Counted from the stretch's first letter, positions 16,062 through 25,218 are shown. The stretch is 47,638 bases of DNA from Lentisphaeria bacterium (GCA_017450705.1 JAFSTC010000059.1:1-47638); one strand, 5' to 3'. Notes: generated by a model not told the origin, from the sequence alone. Program-made: numbers and translations.

Positions 16062-16963
16062 TTAGGACGAGTGCCGACATTTGGTCTTCTCAAGACTTGG
16101 CCTTGATGTCGGCATTCAGGAATAGGTTCTTTACGACTTATCCTGAGTATCAGCTGCAAAAGCCCGTTGATATCTTGTTCGATCTTTTGAAGCGCTTCGA
16201 TGTCTCTTGGGATGATACCGGTACACTTCCTGATGACGTATTCTCCATGCATGAGCGATTGAGCGGGTTTTCTTTCTCAGGTAATCCCAAGTATCTGATT
16301 ACGACTGACAAAAAAACCGCTACGAATGACGAACTCCTTTTGGAGAGTATGTTCCACGAGTTTGCGCATATCGTTTTGGAGCATGCTCCGGCTTGTGCGG
16401 GGCATTCGAGCATGTCATCCGATCCGTCTGATTTCGGAGTCTTCTACCGCGTTGCCTACGACACGCTTTTCCAGCGCAGCAGTCAAGGTTTTGAGCATGA
16501 AGCAGATTTGATGATGGCTGTTTTTTTGTTCCACCCGTATGACGAGTTCATCGAAGATTCTTGGCGGCATCCCTTGCAGGTCAGGGAACTGGCGCGGAAG
16601 CATATGGCCTTCGAGGAGCTTACTGCACAGATGTTGATGGCCCACAACAACGGTAAAGTTCATCTGTTTTACGTTGATGCCGATAAGAACTGCTTCATCC
16701 AAAAGTATATCCCCTACAACAACGGATTTAAGGATTTTCTGGATGATGAAACCCGTCTTCTGACCGACAGTAATAGCGCTGTTTGTAGAGCTTTGAGAAC
16801 AAAGCATGACGCATCTGCCGATTCAGGAAAGGATGAGCCGCAGTTTCACTGTGAGGCTTTTTATTTGAAATCTTCAAGTTTGAGGGGCAATCGCGTATTG
16901 GTTCTAGGAACGGATAAATCCATTTACGAGGATTTGATGCGGTTAGCGACAAAACTCCCATAG
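16058..16963 (+). CDS. ImmA/IrrE (M78)-like HEFAH metallopeptidase-domain protein
   Basis: The 301-aa protein has a zinc-peptidase motif HEFAH (residues 100-104) followed by IVLEH. A later FEHEADLMMAVF block (Glu146, Glu148) would supply the third ligand, as in ImmA/IrrE proteins, which cleave phage-type or stress repressors. The C-terminal 130 residues (RELARKHMAFEELTAQML and beyond) match no domain known to me. Base composition is clearly more AT-rich than the flanking host genes, supporting transfer. It is translationally coupled to the 73-aa gene. It could be a mobile-element regulator, a phage-defence component or a toxin; the sequence does not decide. Confidence 0.75.
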   Translation: MIRTSADIWSSQDLALMSAFRNRFFTTYPEYQLQKPVDILFDLLKRFDVSWDDTGTLPDDVFSMHERLSGFSFSGNPKYLITTDKKTATNDELLLESMFHEFAHIVLEHAPACAGHSSMSSDPSDFGVFYRVAYDTLFQRSSQGFEHEADLMMAVFLFHPYDEFIEDSWRHPLQVRELARKHMAFEELTAQMLMAHNNGKVHLFYVDADKNCFIQKYIPYNNGFKDFLDDETRLLTDSNSAVCRALRTKHDASADSGKDEPQFHCEAFYLKSSSLRGNRVLVLGTDKSIYEDLMRLATKLP

Positions 16964-16988
16964 TTTTTTTCTCCCTTCTCCCATCCCA

Positions 16989-17016
16989 CCCCACCAGCCT
17001 CCCGGCGGGGATTTTT
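16989..17016 (+). terminator. Weak terminator candidate after the HEFAH gene
   Basis: CCCCACC (16989-16995) can pair with GGCGGGG (17004-17010) with one mismatch, followed by ATTTTT. Weaker than the hairpin at 17041. Confidence 0.4.
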
Positions 17017-17040
17017 GTGTCGTTTTAATGCTTTTTCCTC

Positions 17041-17093
17041 ATGCTCCCGCCGTGCCGCATATCCGGTACGGGGAAGGGCATGGGGATTTTTTT
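17041..17093 (+). terminator. Terminator candidate with long hairpin
   Basis: Left arm 17041-17057 pairs with right arm 17064-17081 (about 16 pairs, two G-T pairs and small bulges, 6-nt loop), followed by GGGGA and a T7 run at 17087-17093. It lies between the HEFAH gene and the portal fragment. Confidence 0.55.
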
Positions 17094-17182
17094 GCTCCGG
17101 CGCAGGCGCGCGACATCTTTTCATCCCCCGTTGACAACCGTGGAATAGGCGAACAGCACGGAACAACGACGGGAGATCACCT

Positions 17183-17758
17183 ATGACGCCTATCGAACTT
17201 GAGATGAGCAACGATGTTTCGCAGTACGCCTTTCCCGGATACAAGGACCTCGTGGAACTGCGGGGGATCGTGGACGACTGCCTCGCCGGACAGCGGACGG
17301 TCAAGGAACGCCGCAAGTATCTGCCGCCGACGAAATGGCAGGAGCGATACCCGGAAAAGTACAGGGAATTTCTCTTCCGCGCCCTGTTCCCCAGCGAAAC
17401 GAAATACAGCCTCGACATCTACGAGGGCCTTTTCAACCTCGGAGACCCGCAGATACATTTGCCGGACGACAAAAAAATGGATTATCTGGTCCGCGACGCT
17501 TCGGTGTACCGTGACAGTCTGAAAAACATTCAGGTGCGTCTCAACAAAGAGCAGATGACCCACGGACTGCGGATGCTCCTGCTGGAAGTCCGCGACGACC
17601 CGGAACGACCGTTTTTCATTCAGGAATACGGAGCGAACAAGTTTCTGCGGTCGCACTTCAACAGCGAAATGGTCTCGGGCGAATCCATCGCCGACTGCGT
17701 TCTCATGGATGAATCGACGCCGCCGGGCGGCTACTTGAGGCGTTCGATCCTGACGTAA
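17183..17758 (+). pseudogene. Phage portal protein (DUF4055-like), N-terminal fragment
   Basis: About the first 155 residues resemble the N-terminus of DUF4055-type phage portal proteins: a helical start around YKDLVELRGIVDDCLAG, KERRKYLPPTKWQERYPEKY, RALFPSETKYSLDIYEGLF, then LVRDASVYRDSL and MTHGLRMLLLEVRDD. Such portals are normally about 450 aa; here the frame stops after 191. The last nine or so residues read across the opposite-strand 3' end of the metallophosphoesterase gene, so the gene was cut when the island ended there. ATG at 17183 has GGGAG upstream. TTGACA at 17131 lacks a convincing -10 partner. Portal genes normally precede MuF genes, but here the portal piece lies downstream of the MuF piece. 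Confidence 0.65.
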
Positions 17759-19404
17759 TTGACCTGAAGCTGTCCCGAGTAGCCGTAGGAGACGCTCAGG
17801 TGGTAGGCGTGGAAGGGTTTCTTTTTGTCGAACTCCACGACGTACCGCCGCATCCCGGAGTCGCCCACGGGCACAGTGATGTGCCGGTGGGCGTAGAACG
17901 CCTGCTTCGTGTTCCGCAGATAAAAAGCCCAGCGGTAGTCGGGGCCGGGCACGATGGTCCGCATGTCGATGGTGAAGCGGAAGCGGCTCCCCGCGGGTCC
18001 GGCCCAGATTTTTTCCTCGTCGGGGAACACCAGACGGGAGTACCAGGTCTTCCGGACGACGAAAAAGCCGTTTTCGACGGGATGCTCCTTCTTCCAGTCG
18101 GGCCCCGCGAGGAAGCGGCATTCCTTCATGGGCTCCCGGGACTCCCAGACCACGGGGTAAATCTTCTTCTCCGGCGCGGTGAAGACTTTTTCCAGCGGCT
18201 TTCCCGCCGAATAGAAGAAGTTGACCGGCTCCACCGAAACGAGATATTCTTTGCCCGCGTCGAAGTACCCGGCGCTCAGCCGGTGTTTCCGCACCGTGCG
18301 CTTTTCGGGCGGCAGATCGTAGCCGCCGAAGATCTCCTGCACGGCGAACATCTCCCACTCGCCCCCCGCATTTTTGCGCTTCATGGTGATGCGGTAGAGG
18401 AAGGCGCCGTCTCCGGGGACGACCTCGGGGATGGCAAGTTCCATGAAGGAAAAGGGAACGGCGTCAGGTGCCAGACCGAGGCTCGCCCCGGGAGCAAACT
18501 GCGGCGGCGGGATGAGTTTGCGCTTTTCGGCCGTGTACGGCGCCGTCGCCGGATCGAACGGCAGGGGGATGCACCACGGGGACTCGGGCTTGTACTCCTT
18601 GCCCGCGGCCAGATCGAAGCGGCGGAAAATGATTTTGTCCTTGTACAGCTCCATCAGGAGCGCTTCGTCGGCGCGCTTCTGCTCGGGCGCATTGCCGATG
18701 AGGTCGCCGCTCCAGTATTCGCTGGTGCATCCGGCATTGACGGCGGTGAAAGCTCCCTGCCAGATGTTCCGGTCGACCTTGAACGAGCCGTGGACGTGCC
18801 CGGAGAGCTGGACGATCTGCGGATATTTGGAGAGGATCCGCCGAGTCGATCCGTTGCCCCACAGCATGCTGTTGTAACAGGTGTTGAGCGCGGGGACGTG
18901 GTCGATGAGAAAGACCGGTCTGCCCGGCGTCTCCCGGCAGGCGTCGGCGATCTGCTTCTCGTAGATCTTCCAGTCGACGTTCTGCGGGGACGTGAGGAAG
19001 ATGTGCCCGGCGAATTTGTGTTTGCTGTAGGGTTCGTGCTCGATCTCCAGCCGTTTCTTGAAGAACGGCCAAGCCTTTTCGTAGCTTTCGAACCCGAGCC
19101 TGTCGTGCCCGGCGAAGGCGAAAAGTTCGGGGGGCTTGTTTTCGGGATAGACCTTCTTCACCGTTGCCCGGTAATTTTGATAGGCCTTTTCCTTGTGGCT
19201 GTTGGCCACGTCGCCGCAGTGGATGACGAGATCGGCCTTGTTTTCCTTGAAGATCCGTAGGGCCTTTTCGAGACTGGCGCAGCTCCGGATATCGGGCGTG
19301 ACGTGGGTGTCGGTGATGATCCCGGCCCGCAGGAGCGGCTGCTCCGCGGCCCCGATGACCCCGGCGGCGCAGAGGAGCGCCGCGCAGAGGATGTGCTTTT
19401 TCAT
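17731..19404 (-). CDS. Secreted calcineurin-like metallophosphoesterase
   Basis: The 557-aa protein starts with a signal peptide (MKKHILCAALLCAAGVIGAA). The metal-binding motifs of calcineurin-like phosphoesterases are DTH (IITDTHVT), GDV (IHCGDVANS), GHD in place of the usual GNHD (FAFAGHDRL), IDHVPAL, and SGHVHGSF. The first domain ends near residue 265. The remaining 290 residues are beta-rich, including a C-terminal part (FRFTIDMRTIVPGPDY onward) that may bind carbohydrate or another ligand. Missing Asn in the GNHD motif may affect phosphate binding. RBS GGGAGGAA. It is the last gene of the regulator-pseudopilin-hydrolase operon, 16 nt after the large enzyme. Confidence 0.85.
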   Translation of the reverse strand: MKKHILCAALLCAAGVIGAAEQPLLRAGIITDTHVTPDIRSCASLEKALRIFKENKADLVIHCGDVANSHKEKAYQNYRATVKKVYPENKPPELFAFAGHDRLGFESYEKAWPFFKKRLEIEHEPYSKHKFAGHIFLTSPQNVDWKIYEKQIADACRETPGRPVFLIDHVPALNTCYNSMLWGNGSTRRILSKYPQIVQLSGHVHGSFKVDRNIWQGAFTAVNAGCTSEYWSGDLIGNAPEQKRADEALLMELYKDKIIFRRFDLAAGKEYKPESPWCIPLPFDPATAPYTAEKRKLIPPPQFAPGASLGLAPDAVPFSFMELAIPEVVPGDGAFLYRITMKRKNAGGEWEMFAVQEIFGGYDLPPEKRTVRKHRLSAGYFDAGKEYLVSVEPVNFFYSAGKPLEKVFTAPEKKIYPVVWESREPMKECRFLAGPDWKKEHPVENGFFVVRKTWYSRLVFPDEEKIWAGPAGSRFRFTIDMRTIVPGPDYRWAFYLRNTKQAFYAHRHITVPVGDSGMRRYVVEFDKKKPFHAYHLSVSYGYSGQLQVNYVRIERLK

Positions 19405-19420
19405 TCTTTTCCTCCCTTCC

Positions 19421-22400
19421 CTACTTGATCCCGACGAGGGCGAAACTGCCGCCGCCGATAGTCAGGCCTTTGAGTTCGTCGAGGGAGAGCTCCCGGTCGT
19501 TCCAGAGGTCGAAGAATCTGGCCCCGGCGGGATCCACGCCCAGCGCCTTGAAATCGATCTCAAGAGCCGCCTTTTGAGTTTCGCGGGAGAGGTTGCCGAC
19601 CGCGATGACCCGCTTGTACGGACCCGCGCCGTCGGCCCACGCATACCAGCTGGCGTAGACGCGGGGCGTTTTGCTCGTGATGCCGAGGTTTTCCCAGTAG
19701 CCGTGGAAAACCGCCTTGTTGGCATGGATCATGCCCTTGATCTTCCACAGCTTGTTGACCGTGGGTTTGTGGACGTAATGGCCCCAGGTGCTGATGTCGT
19801 GGATCACCATGGGCGCGAGGGCGTGCATGGCGACCTCGGGCGAGGTGAGAGAGAGCCCCCGCTCCTTTTTCATGGTGGGGGTGAGTCCCGCGGCCCGGCC
19901 GTTCTGCAGGATGAACTGGTAGCTCACGCCGCTGCGGTACTGGTTGTAGTCCGTCTGGTAGGCCAGCAGGGGGATGTCCTCGCAGTAGCCGAAATAGAAG
20001 TTCTTCTTGCAGACGTTGCACGTGTTCTCCCCGGGCGCGAAAAAGTCGCAGAAGTGGGTCATGGGCATGAACGCCGTATGGCAGTGGATCATCATGTCGC
20101 CGCCGTTCTTGTGACAGGTTTTGTAGCAGCGCATGAAGAAGTTGCGCAGACCCAAAGCGTCGCTGCTGATGAATTTCCGGCCGAAGGCGTCCGTTCCGCC
20201 GCAGCCGTGTTTTTCGTTCTCGCAGTAGTGGACCATGGAGAGGTCGAAGTAGAGCCCGTTGTAGTTTTTGAGCTTCTTCATGGCGTCCTGGCACCACCAG
20301 CTCCACAGGTCGGCGGGGGCATCCGTGGCGTTGGAGCAGAAAAGATAGCTCATCTGCTTCACGCCCAGCTTCATGCCCTGGGCCATGACGCCGGGCATGC
20401 TCAGGTCGTTCTTGTCCCACATGTCGAAGTCGGGGGCGTAGTCCGACAGGTGGCCGGGGGTGGTGTACATGTGGATCCGGACGTTCCGGCCCTTCCAGTG
20501 GTCAGCAAAGGCCTTGAAGTCCCGGGGGTAGCAGCCGTTGAAGACCGAGGCGTCGTCCCGCCGGGGCTTGTTGAAGCCGCAGCCGGTGTTGCCGAATTCG
20601 TACTTGGCCTCGGAACACTTGCCGTGACTCAGATAATTCACTTCGCGGAAGTTTTCCGGCAGCGGCCGGGCGGGCGTGCCCTGAAACACCATGGTGTAAC
20701 CGAACTTCTTTCCGGTGGAGGCGGCCTGACCGATGAGGGTGAGCGTCACCTCGGTAACGTCCTTTTTCCGGACGGCGGCGAGGGGCTTCCTCCCCGGCGC
20801 GTTGACCCAGTTGGCGTTGGACTCGACCCAGAAGAAGAACCCGCGGTCGCGGCCGCTCAGCCACAGGACGTTGTTCTTGCGCGAGCCGGATTCCGGCAGG
20901 AGCGAGACCTCCGCCCGGTCGTTCTGCCACGGCACGAAGTCGGGGTTGAAGACGAATTTCGAAAACTTCTCCGGCATGCGCCAGGTGATCTTCATGTCAT
21001 CGAAGCGCGTCTCCTTTTCCGGAGCGAGATGCCACTTGACCTTGAGCATGCCGTCGAACCAGAGCTCCGAGGTGTACTCGAGGGGGATGCCGCAAAGTTC
21101 GCCCGTTCCGGCAAAGACGACCCGGTCGCGCCGCCGGTCGGCGATCCGGCGGGTCTTCCACACGGCGCTCCTGCCGCCGAGGGAGAGGGTGACGGGGGCG
21201 AGGAGAAGTTTTTCCCCGCCCGCCGTGACCTGGGACGGGAAGGGCGAGGCGCCGGAAAAGACGTAGTCCCGGTTCCAGACGGAAAAAACGTCGTCCGACT
21301 TGCACACCACGGGCGTCCAGGGCTCGGGAACGGTGTCGTCGTCTCCCACCTTTTCGGTGTAGGGCGCCATGTTCGGCACGCGGTAGGCCACGCTGCGGGC
21401 CATGTCGTCCGCCTCGGCCTTGAGGGAATACGTTCCCGCGGCCAGCCCCTCCGGCAGGGGGATGTCGGTTTCGCACTGGGGCTTTTTCGTCGTGAACGTG
21501 CCCCGCGAGAGTTCTTTGCCGGAGGCGTCGGCGAGTCGGAGCGTGCCCGTCACCCCCTTGGAGGCCAGAGCCTTCAGCCGTTCGCTCCCGGCGTTGGAAA
21601 AGTCGACGGCGATATGGATGCGTTTCCGGCTTCTTTGGGTATTGAAGGCGATCTCCATGGGGAAATCGACGTAGTAGTCCGTCTGATAGCGGTAGACGGT
21701 TTGTTTCCCCGCGGCGGCGGAGATGTTGAGGGACTGGTCGCCCGCGGGCAGCGTGACGCGCCACGGCGCTTTTTTGATGTCGCCGGGGAAGACTTCGCGG
21801 CGGCCGCTGACGGGCAGGTAGGAGACCTGGGCCTTCACTCTGTCGGCGCCCTCCGCCTTGAGATCCAGCGCCCCCGTTTCGAGATTTCCGAGGCCGCGGA
21901 CCGCGAACCACAGTTTCCGGGGCAGGAACGCCATCTCTCCCGTGGCGGTGAAGGAGCCGTCGAAGGTGACATTGCTCCAGCGGTAGTAGTTGTTCTTCCG
22001 GCCCGTGGCGGCCATGGCGCAGACGTCCATGAGCCACGCGCCCGGCAGGGGCGACAGCGCGGCCAGGGGGATCTCAAGCTCGGCTTTCCAGCCGGAGGCG
22101 GAATGGGACACCCTGTGCTTCAGGCCCGCGGCATTCCATTTCACGCTGCTGTTCTTCCGGTCGAAAACGGCGTTGTTCCCGTTGATGATGAATTGATAAT
22201 AATTCTGATCCGGGGCCTTGAGATGGAGCTCGAAAGAGTCGTCCTCCCAGAGTTTCCCGTCCCGCTCCGTCTGATTTTTCCTGCCGCAGGGCCGGTCGGA
22301 AACGAAGGTGACATGGAGATTCTTTTCGTCCCGGCGCAGATCGGCAAAGGCGTTGAAGCGGATCGCCGGCTTGGCCATGGGCTCCCGCAGGAAGCAGCGC

Positions 22401-23284
22401 GCCGCACGGGCGGGGTCCCCGGTGAAGGGGATCCCGACGAAATTGAGGGTCTTCTCCTTTTTGGCCGGCGGGATGACTTCCTCATACAGCTTCTTCACCT
22501 CCGCCGCACTCAGAGGCCGGTTGAAGATCCGGACCCGGTCGAAGGCGGTCTTGTCGTCGGCATTGGCCTTGGAGAACATGTTGCCCACGAAAATCGTGGC
22601 GTTGTCGGGCATCGGGGGCAGGGAAAAGTCGAATTTGACGTCGGGATGATCGTAGGGGATCCCCTTGCCCTCGGCGTTCACCCGGGGACCGCTGGTATTG
22701 GAGTGGGGATGCAGAACGCCGTCGACGTACATGGCGAAGTGGTTGCGGTTCCACGTGAGCGCGATGTGGTGCCATGTGCCCTTCTTCCAGTTCGCCGTCT
22801 TGAACTGCACCTGTTTGCTGAAGGCCTTGGGCATATCCCCGCTGCGGCAATAGATCTGGGCGATGAGAAAATCCTTCCATTCCCGCCCGTTCTTGATGAG
22901 GCGGAAATAGTAGCCTTTCGGCCATTTGCCCACGTTGCCGCTGACGCAGAAAAAGGTCTGGATCTTCCCGTTGGCGAGATCGTAATTGACGGTCTGGACC
23001 CACAGGGAAACGGTCCCCTGCGGTGCGTTGAAGTTGCCTTTGGCCCTGTAGGTCAGCCGCTCGTTGTTGGCGATCAGCAGACTGTTGCCCTTGCCGTTGA
23101 CGCCGGGAAACATGCGCAGCTGAAGATCGGGTTCCGGAAATTTGGACGCCTTTTTGTCCCCCGCCGCCGTGTCGGCGGCCAGATTGTAGGTGTCGTAGGT
23201 CGCGTCGAAAATGACGTCGGACTCCGCGGCAAAGGCGGCGGTCAGCGCCGCAAGGGCGCACAAAGCGGTGATGATTTTTTTCAT
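19421..23284 (-). CDS. Giant secreted carbohydrate-active protein (LamG-like, CBM9-like, glycoside-hydrolase-like domains)
   Basis: The start at 23284 gives a clean signal peptide (MKKIITALCALAALTAAFAA) and a 1,287-aa product; an upstream extension lies in the pilin gene. Residues about 20-240 form a concanavalin/LamG-like jelly roll (GTVSLWVQTV, GTWHHIALTWNRNHFAMYVDG). About 280-460 resemble a CBM9-type domain (LWEDDSFELHLKAPDQNYYQF, GWKAELEIPLAAL). About 655-1287 resemble the DUF6067 glycoside-hydrolase-like family, with a TIM-barrel-like stretch around GLYFDLSMVHYCEN and MMIHCHTAFMPMTHFCDFF, and a C-terminal beta-sandwich. Asp in YFDLS is a candidate catalytic acid (inference). Host-glycan or plant-polysaccharide degradation is likely; the substrate cannot be read. 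It lies 4 nt after the pseudopilin stop. Confidence 0.82.
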   Translation of the reverse strand: MKKIITALCALAALTAAFAAESDVIFDATYDTYNLAADTAAGDKKASKFPEPDLQLRMFPGVNGKGNSLLIANNERLTYRAKGNFNAPQGTVSLWVQTVNYDLANGKIQTFFCVSGNVGKWPKGYYFRLIKNGREWKDFLIAQIYCRSGDMPKAFSKQVQFKTANWKKGTWHHIALTWNRNHFAMYVDGVLHPHSNTSGPRVNAEGKGIPYDHPDVKFDFSLPPMPDNATIFVGNMFSKANADDKTAFDRVRIFNRPLSAAEVKKLYEEVIPPAKKEKTLNFVGIPFTGDPARAARCFLREPMAKPAIRFNAFADLRRDEKNLHVTFVSDRPCGRKNQTERDGKLWEDDSFELHLKAPDQNYYQFIINGNNAVFDRKNSSVKWNAAGLKHRVSHSASGWKAELEIPLAALSPLPGAWLMDVCAMAATGRKNNYYRWSNVTFDGSFTATGEMAFLPRKLWFAVRGLGNLETGALDLKAEGADRVKAQVSYLPVSGRREVFPGDIKKAPWRVTLPAGDQSLNISAAAGKQTVYRYQTDYYVDFPMEIAFNTQRSRKRIHIAVDFSNAGSERLKALASKGVTGTLRLADASGKELSRGTFTTKKPQCETDIPLPEGLAAGTYSLKAEADDMARSVAYRVPNMAPYTEKVGDDDTVPEPWTPVVCKSDDVFSVWNRDYVFSGASPFPSQVTAGGEKLLLAPVTLSLGGRSAVWKTRRIADRRRDRVVFAGTGELCGIPLEYTSELWFDGMLKVKWHLAPEKETRFDDMKITWRMPEKFSKFVFNPDFVPWQNDRAEVSLLPESGSRKNNVLWLSGRDRGFFFWVESNANWVNAPGRKPLAAVRKKDVTEVTLTLIGQAASTGKKFGYTMVFQGTPARPLPENFREVNYLSHGKCSEAKYEFGNTGCGFNKPRRDDASVFNGCYPRDFKAFADHWKGRNVRIHMYTTPGHLSDYAPDFDMWDKNDLSMPGVMAQGMKLGVKQMSYLFCSNATDAPADLWSWWCQDAMKKLKNYNGLYFDLSMVHYCENEKHGCGGTDAFGRKFISSDALGLRNFFMRCYKTCHKNGGDMMIHCHTAFMPMTHFCDFFAPGENTCNVCKKNFYFGYCEDIPLLAYQTDYNQYRSGVSYQFILQNGRAAGLTPTMKKERGLSLTSPEVAMHALAPMVIHDISTWGHYVHKPTVNKLWKIKGMIHANKAVFHGYWENLGITSKTPRVYASWYAWADGAGPYKRVIAVGNLSRETQKAALEIDFKALGVDPAGARFFDLWNDRELSLDELKGLTIGGGSFALVGIK

Positions 23285-23288
23285 GATC

Positions 23289-24071
23289 TTAATTCGACTT
23301 TCCCTGCCATGCCGGTTCGCCGTTGTATTTGGGCGAGACACGGTGGTATGTTTCGATGTCCTTGTTCTTGACCTCGGTCTCGCTGGCCCCGCGGAAGGAG
23401 CTCAGATTCCTGTTCGTTTCCACGTGGCCGTCGGCGCAAAGGATGTTCATTGTCTGGTTCCCGCTGTGGCGGAAGTCGGAATATTCGTAATCCTTGCCCA
23501 TGTCGACGCACCAGAAATAGGTGGAGCGGTAGGTGTTGTGCGCCTCCCCGTCCCACAGCGAGAAATAGAAGGAGGGTTTCTTCAGCGTGCCGAGTTTGTA
23601 CATGATGTTGACGGGAGGCGTTCCCCCGACGTAGCCGTGAAGATCGCGGATCAGGGTGTAGCTGCACGCAAGTTCGCTCCACGTGGAGGAGTTGATGCAC
23701 TTCCGGCCGGTGGGGACCCGCGACGGACAGCGGTTGATGGTCCGTCCGCCCTCCCAGACCTCCTTGGAAACGCCGAGATATGTCGAAACGTAGCCGTTGT
23801 AGATCATCCACGTGTTGGTGCCGTTGGAGCCCTTGGGCCGCACGTCCCGGGGCATGATGTAGCCGTCGAACTCCATGGTGTAGGAGGCGAAGGCGCTTCC
23901 GTACTGCTTGAGGTTGGAGAGGCAGTTGGAGCTCTTGGCCGTCTCGCGGGCCTGCTGGAGCGCGGGCATCAGCATCGCCGCCAGGATGGCGATGATGGCG
24001 ATGACGACCAGGAGCTCGATCAGGGTGAAGCGCCTGCGTGCGGGGATCGGTCTTTCCGTTGTTTTGCCCAT
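23289..24071 (-). CDS. Type II pseudopilin-like protein with H-x-D-G-like motif
   Basis: The 260-aa product has a prepilin peptidase site and hydrophobic helix typical of type IV pilins and T2SS pseudopilins ([20 protein letters not shown]), with Phe as the first mature residue and Glu at +5. The C-terminal [18 protein letters not shown] matches the H-x9-D-G motif of the large pseudopilin families found in Planctomycetes and Lentisphaerota, which may bind carbohydrate or calcium at the cell surface. RBS AAGGAGG is excellent. It sits directly before the large glycan-active gene and after its regulator, which suggests a surface tether or a secretion partner for the enzyme. The mature part matches no other domain known to me. 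Confidence 0.9.
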   Translation of the reverse strand: MGKTTERPIPARRRFTLIELLVVIAIIAILAAMLMPALQQARETAKSSNCLSNLKQYGSAFASYTMEFDGYIMPRDVRPKGSNGTNTWMIYNGYVSTYLGVSKEVWEGGRTINRCPSRVPTGRKCINSSTWSELACSYTLIRDLHGYVGGTPPVNIMYKLGTLKKPSFYFSLWDGEAHNTYRSTYFWCVDMGKDYEYSDFRHSGNQTMNILCADGHVETNRNLSSFRGASETEVKNKDIETYHRVSPKYNGEPAWQGKSN

Positions 24072-24098
24072 TGTTTTTCCTCCTTAGTATCGTTGAAA

Positions 24099-25193
24099 TT
24101 ATCTGCGGGAAGTTTTCCCTTCGATGAACCGGACTTCGAATTTCGGGAGGACGATGTCCCGTTTTTTGCCGCCCGAAAAATATTTTGCCGCGGCGGCCAT
24201 GACCGCCCGCCCCATGTCGAACCGGGGGATCCTCAGATAGGAGAGCCGGGGGAACAATCCCTCGAACGTGAGGCCGCTGGCGATCCCCGTGACGATGAGA
24301 TCCTTTCCCGGCATGAGGCCGGCGTCGAAGGCCGCCTCGTAGATGTCGGGCACGGATTCGGTGCTGTCGGCGAAAAGGAACTCGGGCTTCTCCCCGAGGA
24401 GCCGGGTCCGGAGTTTTCCGATCCGTTCGGGATCATCGGGATCGATCTCCCACACGCCGTCGCCGGGAACGGAGACGCCGGAAGCGCGGGCGGCCTCGAT
24501 GAACCGCCGCCCCCGGAGACCTCCCCGGAGATCCGTCACGGCGGCGGCGCTGCGGCACTCCATCCTCAGCAGGTAGGCCAGGAGCATTTTCTCCGCTCCG
24601 GGTCGGTCGTAGTCGACGCGGACGACCCCGGGGATGACGGGAGCCCGCCGGGAGGCGATGCCGAAAACCGGCAGGTGCGCCGTCGCCGCGGCCTGAAGTT
24701 TGCCCAGCTGTCCCCCCGTGAAGACCGCGAAATCGAAATTCCGGAGCGCGGAGATCTGCTTTTCCAGCAGTTCCGCCGACGGATCGTCCTCGAAATAGGC
24801 GAACCGCAGATCGATGCCGTTCTGCCTTGCGCCGGAAAAAAGGCCCTGAAAGAGTTCGAAGTTGAGGCTCCAGTTTTCCCGTCCGCCGGGCGAGGGCACG
24901 ATCTCCTTTTCGGGAAAGGCGAAACAGGCGGAGAGGGTCCTCTTGCGCCCCGGCTCCCGGGAGACGAACACCCCCTTCACGGGCACGCGCTCGATCAGGG
25001 TCTCCTCCTCCAGGATGTCCAGCGCCCGGATGACCGTCACGGGGCTCACCGAGAACTCGTTGGCGTACTGCCGGATGGTTTTGAGCTTCTTCCCCGGCGG
25101 ATACTCCCCCTGCTCGATCTTCAGCCGGATGATGCTGCTGATCTGTCTGGGAAGCGGTTTCGCCTCGTCCTTGTGCAATGCCCGGACGCCCAC
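24099..25193 (-). CDS. GntR-type HTH / LacI-type sensor transcriptional regulator
   Basis: The 364-aa protein has an N-terminal winged HTH of the GntR type (PLPRQISSIIRLKIEQGEYP, KLKTIRQYANEFSVSPVTVI). A periplasmic-binding-protein-like sensor domain follows (FELFQGLFSGARQNGIDLRF, VFTGGQL, VRVDYDRPGAEKMLLAYLL, FADSTESVPDIYEAAFDAGL), as in AraR-type sugar regulators. GTG at 25193 with GGGGGGA 8-9 nt upstream is the start; an ATG at 25256 lies in the promoter spacer. It probably senses a sugar and controls the downstream pilin and hydrolase genes with itself. Stop is 27 nt before the pseudopilin. Confidence 0.88.
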   Translation of the reverse strand: MGVRALHKDEAKPLPRQISSIIRLKIEQGEYPPGKKLKTIRQYANEFSVSPVTVIRALDILEEETLIERVPVKGVFVSREPGRKRTLSACFAFPEKEIVPSPGGRENWSLNFELFQGLFSGARQNGIDLRFAYFEDDPSAELLEKQISALRNFDFAVFTGGQLGKLQAAATAHLPVFGIASRRAPVIPGVVRVDYDRPGAEKMLLAYLLRMECRSAAAVTDLRGGLRGRRFIEAARASGVSVPGDGVWEIDPDDPERIGKLRTRLLGEKPEFLFADSTESVPDIYEAAFDAGLMPGKDLIVTGIASGLTFEGLFPRLSYLRIPRFDMGRAVMAAAAKYFSGGKKRDIVLPKFEVRFIEGKTSRR

Positions 25194-25218
25194 AGCCGAA
25201 AATCCCCCCGTTGTTTGA

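Larger units (their letters stand above)
14134..17725. mobile_element. Degraded phage-derived island with toxin-like cargo
   Basis: Bounded by host genes ricT (left) and a metallophosphoesterase (right). It contains a 5'-truncated MuF-ART gene, its small partner, a coupled 73-aa/HEFAH pair and a 3'-truncated portal gene. The middle is clearly AT-richer than the host genes. No integrase, terminase, tRNA or flanking direct repeat was found by eye. Boundaries are approximate. Confidence 0.7.

Noticed and set aside
17131..17160. Promoter of the portal fragment
   Set aside because: TTGACA at 17131 has no acceptable -10 box at 16-18 bp.
19193..23371. Very long open frame on the plus strand opposite the giant hydrolase gene
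   Set aside because: It is the antisense shadow of a GC-rich coding gene; the composition is Gly/Val/Arg-rich without domains, while the minus frame has clear signal peptide and domains.
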